The position numbers were made by a program, and so were the translations under genes. Positions 6,714-8,475 of a DNA stretch of 8,475 bases are shown piece after piece. Within the stretch, counting starts at the first letter, position 1. Every line of letters begins with the position of its first letter. Source of the stretch: Rhodospirillaceae bacterium (GTDB lineage: Bacteria; Pseudomonadota; Alphaproteobacteria; JABSOH01). The notes beneath the pieces were generated by a model that ran no database searches, was not told where the DNA came from, and saw only the letters and a program-made list of their open reading frames with translations. The stretch lies in NCBI GenBank assembly GCA_020629355.1, contig JAHDDM010000042.1, positions 1-8,475 of the forward strand. The letters run 5' to 3'.

Positions 6714-7268
6714 TTAATTGTCCTCTATTCCAAAAGGCTGCTCGAGATCACTGATTACAGCGCAAAGTTCAGAAAAAAGCTGTAAAAACAACAGGGCAAA
6801 GCCCAACGGTAAGGAGAGATACGGTATCCACAAACGCACCCCCCAGATAGTATCAGAACGCCAGTTGCGGTCAAAAGCCGTGTACCAATATTCGCTACCA
6901 TACCAGAACATCACAGCGACTATCAGGCACGAGAGACTCAGGGTGAGTATCGCCAATCGTTTGCGCCAAACTCTGTTCAGGCTGATGGGAATAAGGTCAA
7001 CATTCACATGTCCGCGTAAAAGCTGGACATAAGGCAAGCCAATTAAGGTTGCCGCAACCACGAGATAAATCACGGCTTCGGTTTGCCAGACCGTCGAGCC
7101 ATTCAGGACAAAACGAATGAAAATCATCTGCACGGTGATCATCACAGCAATGACGATCATGGCGGCAGCTGACCAGCCGCTAAGAGTCGATAAGGCAGAA
7201 GCAATCCGCATGAATACCCGCGCGTATCTGTACGAACATCCATGCGGTTCTAAAGTTGTTTCTGGCAT
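6714..7268 (-). CDS. matQ: TRAP transporter small membrane subunit (DctQ type)
   Basis: A 184-residue protein with four predicted membrane helices (about 33-54, 64-82, 104-123 and 146-168), the standard architecture of DctQ subunits, which partner the large subunit. The WQTEAVIYLVVAATLIGLPY segment with Glu64 and the following RGHVNVDLIP motif (85-94) are family hallmarks. The ATG at 7268 shares one base with the preceding gene's TAA (TAATG), a typical coupled start; an in-frame ATG at 7364 would extend the protein across 96 bases of the solute-binding protein gene in another frame with an Arg-rich non-family sequence, so it is not used. The substrate is inferred as malonate from the operon. 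Confidence 0.9.
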   Translation of the reverse strand: MPETTLEPHGCSYRYARVFMRIASALSTLSGWSAAAMIVIAVMITVQMIFIRFVLNGSTVWQTEAVIYLVVAATLIGLPYVQLLRGHVNVDLIPISLNRVWRKRLAILTLSLSCLIVAVMFWYGSEYWYTAFDRNWRSDTIWGVRLWIPYLSLPLGFALLFLQLFSELCAVISDLEQPFGIEDN

Positions 7269-8248
7269 TATTGAACAGCGAGAGCCATATCCAGAAGTTC
7301 TTTGCCGCCTTCGACCTCTTCGATGAACTTGGCATAGGAGGTCTCTTGTGCAATCGCGCGCCAAGCATCAAAATCTGCTTGGCTCATATGGGCAATCTCG
7401 ACACCCGCATCCTTGAAGACCTTGGCAGAATTGGCATCCTGCTTTTTGGCTTCTGCCAAATAGTATGCCTCAGCTTTTTTGCTGGCGGCAAGCAGCGCCT
7501 TTTGTTGTGCTGCATTCAGACCTTCAAAGGTGGACTTGTTCATCAATAACGGCTGATACATAAACCACAGGGCGTATTTTCCTGCTGGTGTATAGCACTT
7601 GACCTGTTCATAAATCCGATAGGACACAAAGGACGAAGACGAGGTATTCGCCGCGTTCAAAACACCAGTCTGCATGGCATTATAAATCTCCGAAGAGGCC
7701 ATCGAAGCAATGGACGCCCCTGCCCCTGCAAGCATTTGCTCGAAGGCTTTACCAGCAGCACGAGTTTGTAGCCCTTTCACATCCGAAGGTTTCGTAATAC
7801 ATTTGTCTTTGCCAACAAAGCCACCCGCCAGATAACCACGCACCAAGGTGATTACATCATCTTCGGCCATTTTGGCTTCTATTTCTTGCATAAACGGCGA
7901 ATAGTTCAGCCGTGCAGCATGATCGTGATTTTTGACCAGTCCTGGCATGAGGGTCAAGTTGTAAGAAGGCTGTTGCCCACCAGCATAACTTAGAGGGAAT
8001 ACAGTCATGTCCAACAGACCGCGCGAAAGCGGCTTGTATTGCTCGCGTGGTTTGAACAGGGACTTTGAGCCGAAAATTTTAATTTCCAGATCGACATTCG
8101 CCGCCGCGACTTCGTTTGCAACAATTTCGGCAACCTTGTGGCGGACATCCGTATTTGCCCACTGATGCGACAGCCTGAGTTCCTTAGCCTGTGCCTGAGT
8201 GCTCAAAGCCAGCAATAGAGATGCGGCGGTAATAAGTAAGCGTTTCAT
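7268..8248 (-). CDS. matP: TRAP transporter periplasmic solute-binding protein (DctP type)
   Basis: A 326-residue secreted protein and first gene of the malonate operon. The N-terminus MKRLLITAASLLLALSTQAQA is a signal peptide with probable cleavage after Ala21, leaving KELRLSHQW, a typical DctP first strand. The carboxylate-binding arginine of the family is expected at Arg163 in LQTRAAGKAF, and the second conserved block is EIYNAMQTGVLNAANTS (187-203). The mature protein has two cysteines, Cys150 and Cys218, that could form a disulfide. ATG 8248 is chosen because GGGAG ends about 7 bases upstream and the signal peptide starts immediately; an in-frame ATG at 8299 would put 17 hydrophilic residues before it. 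Linkage with matQ, matM and matB makes malonate the leading ligand, although DctP proteins bind many carboxylates. Confidence 0.9.
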   Translation of the reverse strand: MKRLLITAASLLLALSTQAQAKELRLSHQWANTDVRHKVAEIVANEVAAANVDLEIKIFGSKSLFKPREQYKPLSRGLLDMTVFPLSYAGGQQPSYNLTLMPGLVKNHDHAARLNYSPFMQEIEAKMAEDDVITLVRGYLAGGFVGKDKCITKPSDVKGLQTRAAGKAFEQMLAGAGASIASMASSEIYNAMQTGVLNAANTSSSSFVSYRIYEQVKCYTPAGKYALWFMYQPLLMNKSTFEGLNAAQQKALLAASKKAEAYYLAEAKKQDANSAKVFKDAGVEIAHMSQADFDAWRAIAQETSYAKFIEEVEGGKELLDMALAVQ

Positions 8249-8323
8249 AGTTTCTCTCCCAAAATAATAAGATGCATGATGCGGATATGATATTGGCACT
8301 ATCTGTTTCCAAAATCAACGTTC
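8249..8323 (-). promoter_or_regulatory. Leader and likely promoter region of the matPQMB operon
   Basis: The 75 bases between the right-hand repeat and matP must hold the operon promoter unless transcription begins inside or beyond the repeat. On the minus strand there is TTGATT (8318-8313) and, further down, TATCAT (8292-8287), a 5-of-6 match to a -10 box, but the spacing between them is 20 bases and therefore poor. AATATC (8294-8289) has an 18-base spacing but a weaker match. A strong Shine-Dalgarno GGGAG precedes matP. No clear GntR-type operator is seen. Confidence 0.25.
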
Positions 8324-8366
8324 TATAGCCTATCTCGTACAATCAATTTATATGAGACTGGCTATA
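8324..8366. repeat. 43-bp palindrome upstream of matP
   Basis: TATAGCCTATCTCGTACAA pairs imperfectly with TATATGAGACTGGCTATA. One arm carries TA and the other the complement of AG after TATAGCC, so it is a hybrid of the two arm types seen in the left copy. The central TCAATT corresponds to the AATTGA site that was split by the insertion at 3591-3733. Confidence 0.85.
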
Positions 8367-8475
8367 TCTCTTTATCGCTCACGCCTGTCGGCCTTACGGC
8401 CTAGGCTCCGCGGGGGCGCCACATACGTGGCGGTCGCGCAGTCGCGCTCCCATAGCCAGTCTCATACAATCAATT
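8324..8475. repeat. Composite palindromic repeat, right copy, inverted and cut by window edge
   Basis: The order is an intact 43-bp palindrome (8324-8366), an 84-base GC-rich linker (8367-8450) and the first 25 bases of a second palindrome (8451-8475, CATAGCCAGTCTCATACAAT and onward). Compared with the reverse complement of 3921-3569 it shares the palindrome ends, the CTCTTT/ATCGCTCACGCC block, GGCC-TTAC-GGCC (8390-8401), CTCCGCGGGGG, GTCGCGC-GTCGCGCTCC and the outer palindrome start. It lies just upstream of the matP leader. The rest lies beyond the window. Confidence 0.85.

Noticed and set aside
6314..6754. A 146-codon plus-strand open frame
   Set aside because: It is antisense to the DctM- and DctQ-type genes and shows no domain; it is a by-product of the coding strand's codon usage.
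7269..7364. An extended start for the TRAP small subunit at 7364
   Set aside because: The extension overlaps the binding protein gene by 96 bases and encodes an Arg- and Cys-rich stretch that does not look like the family; the TAATG junction is the natural start.

Overview
The window looks like chromosomal DNA of a medium-GC (roughly half G+C by eye) Gram-negative bacterium, most likely an alphaproteobacterium. The clues are a TRAP transporter operon joined to a malonyl-CoA synthetase, which is the arrangement of the Sinorhizobium matPQM(A)B malonate system, and a beta-keto acid cleavage enzyme with close resemblance to alphaproteobacterial family members. The genus cannot be fixed from the sequence alone.

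Layout. 1-820 (minus strand): 5' part of a beta-keto acid cleavage enzyme (BKACE/DUF849), cut by the window edge. 821-899: divergent control region with a palindrome. 900-3573 (plus strand): a three-gene run of a RidA-family protein, a concentrative nucleoside transporter (CNT/NupC) and an APH-fold small-molecule kinase. 3569-3921: a composite repeat region between convergent genes. 8248-3917 (minus strand): a tightly packed four-gene operon for a TRAP solute-binding protein, its small and large membrane subunits, and malonyl-CoA synthetase (matP-matQ-matM-matB type). 8249-8323: operon leader. 8324-8475: a second copy of the composite repeat, inverted and cut by the window edge.

How it works together. 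The minus-strand operon should capture malonate (or a close dicarboxylate) in the periplasm, import it with a sodium gradient and convert it to malonyl-CoA. The malonyl-CoA decarboxylase gene (matA) found in the Sinorhizobium operon is not present next to matB here. The plus-strand genes suggest uptake of a nucleoside-like solute followed by phosphorylation, with RidA removing a reactive enamine/imine; that pathway is inference.

The least ordinary content is the repeat family. Each unit is a pair of 43-bp palindromes with TATAGCC...GGCTATA ends bracketing a GC-rich, hairpin-rich linker. The two copies flank the malonate operon in inverted orientation. They show paired stem changes in one linker hairpin, which suggests selection on structure. 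In the left copy, one palindrome has been split by a 143-bp MITE-like element with its own inverted ends and an AATT target duplication, and the outer ends of that copy provide the stop codons of both convergent genes.
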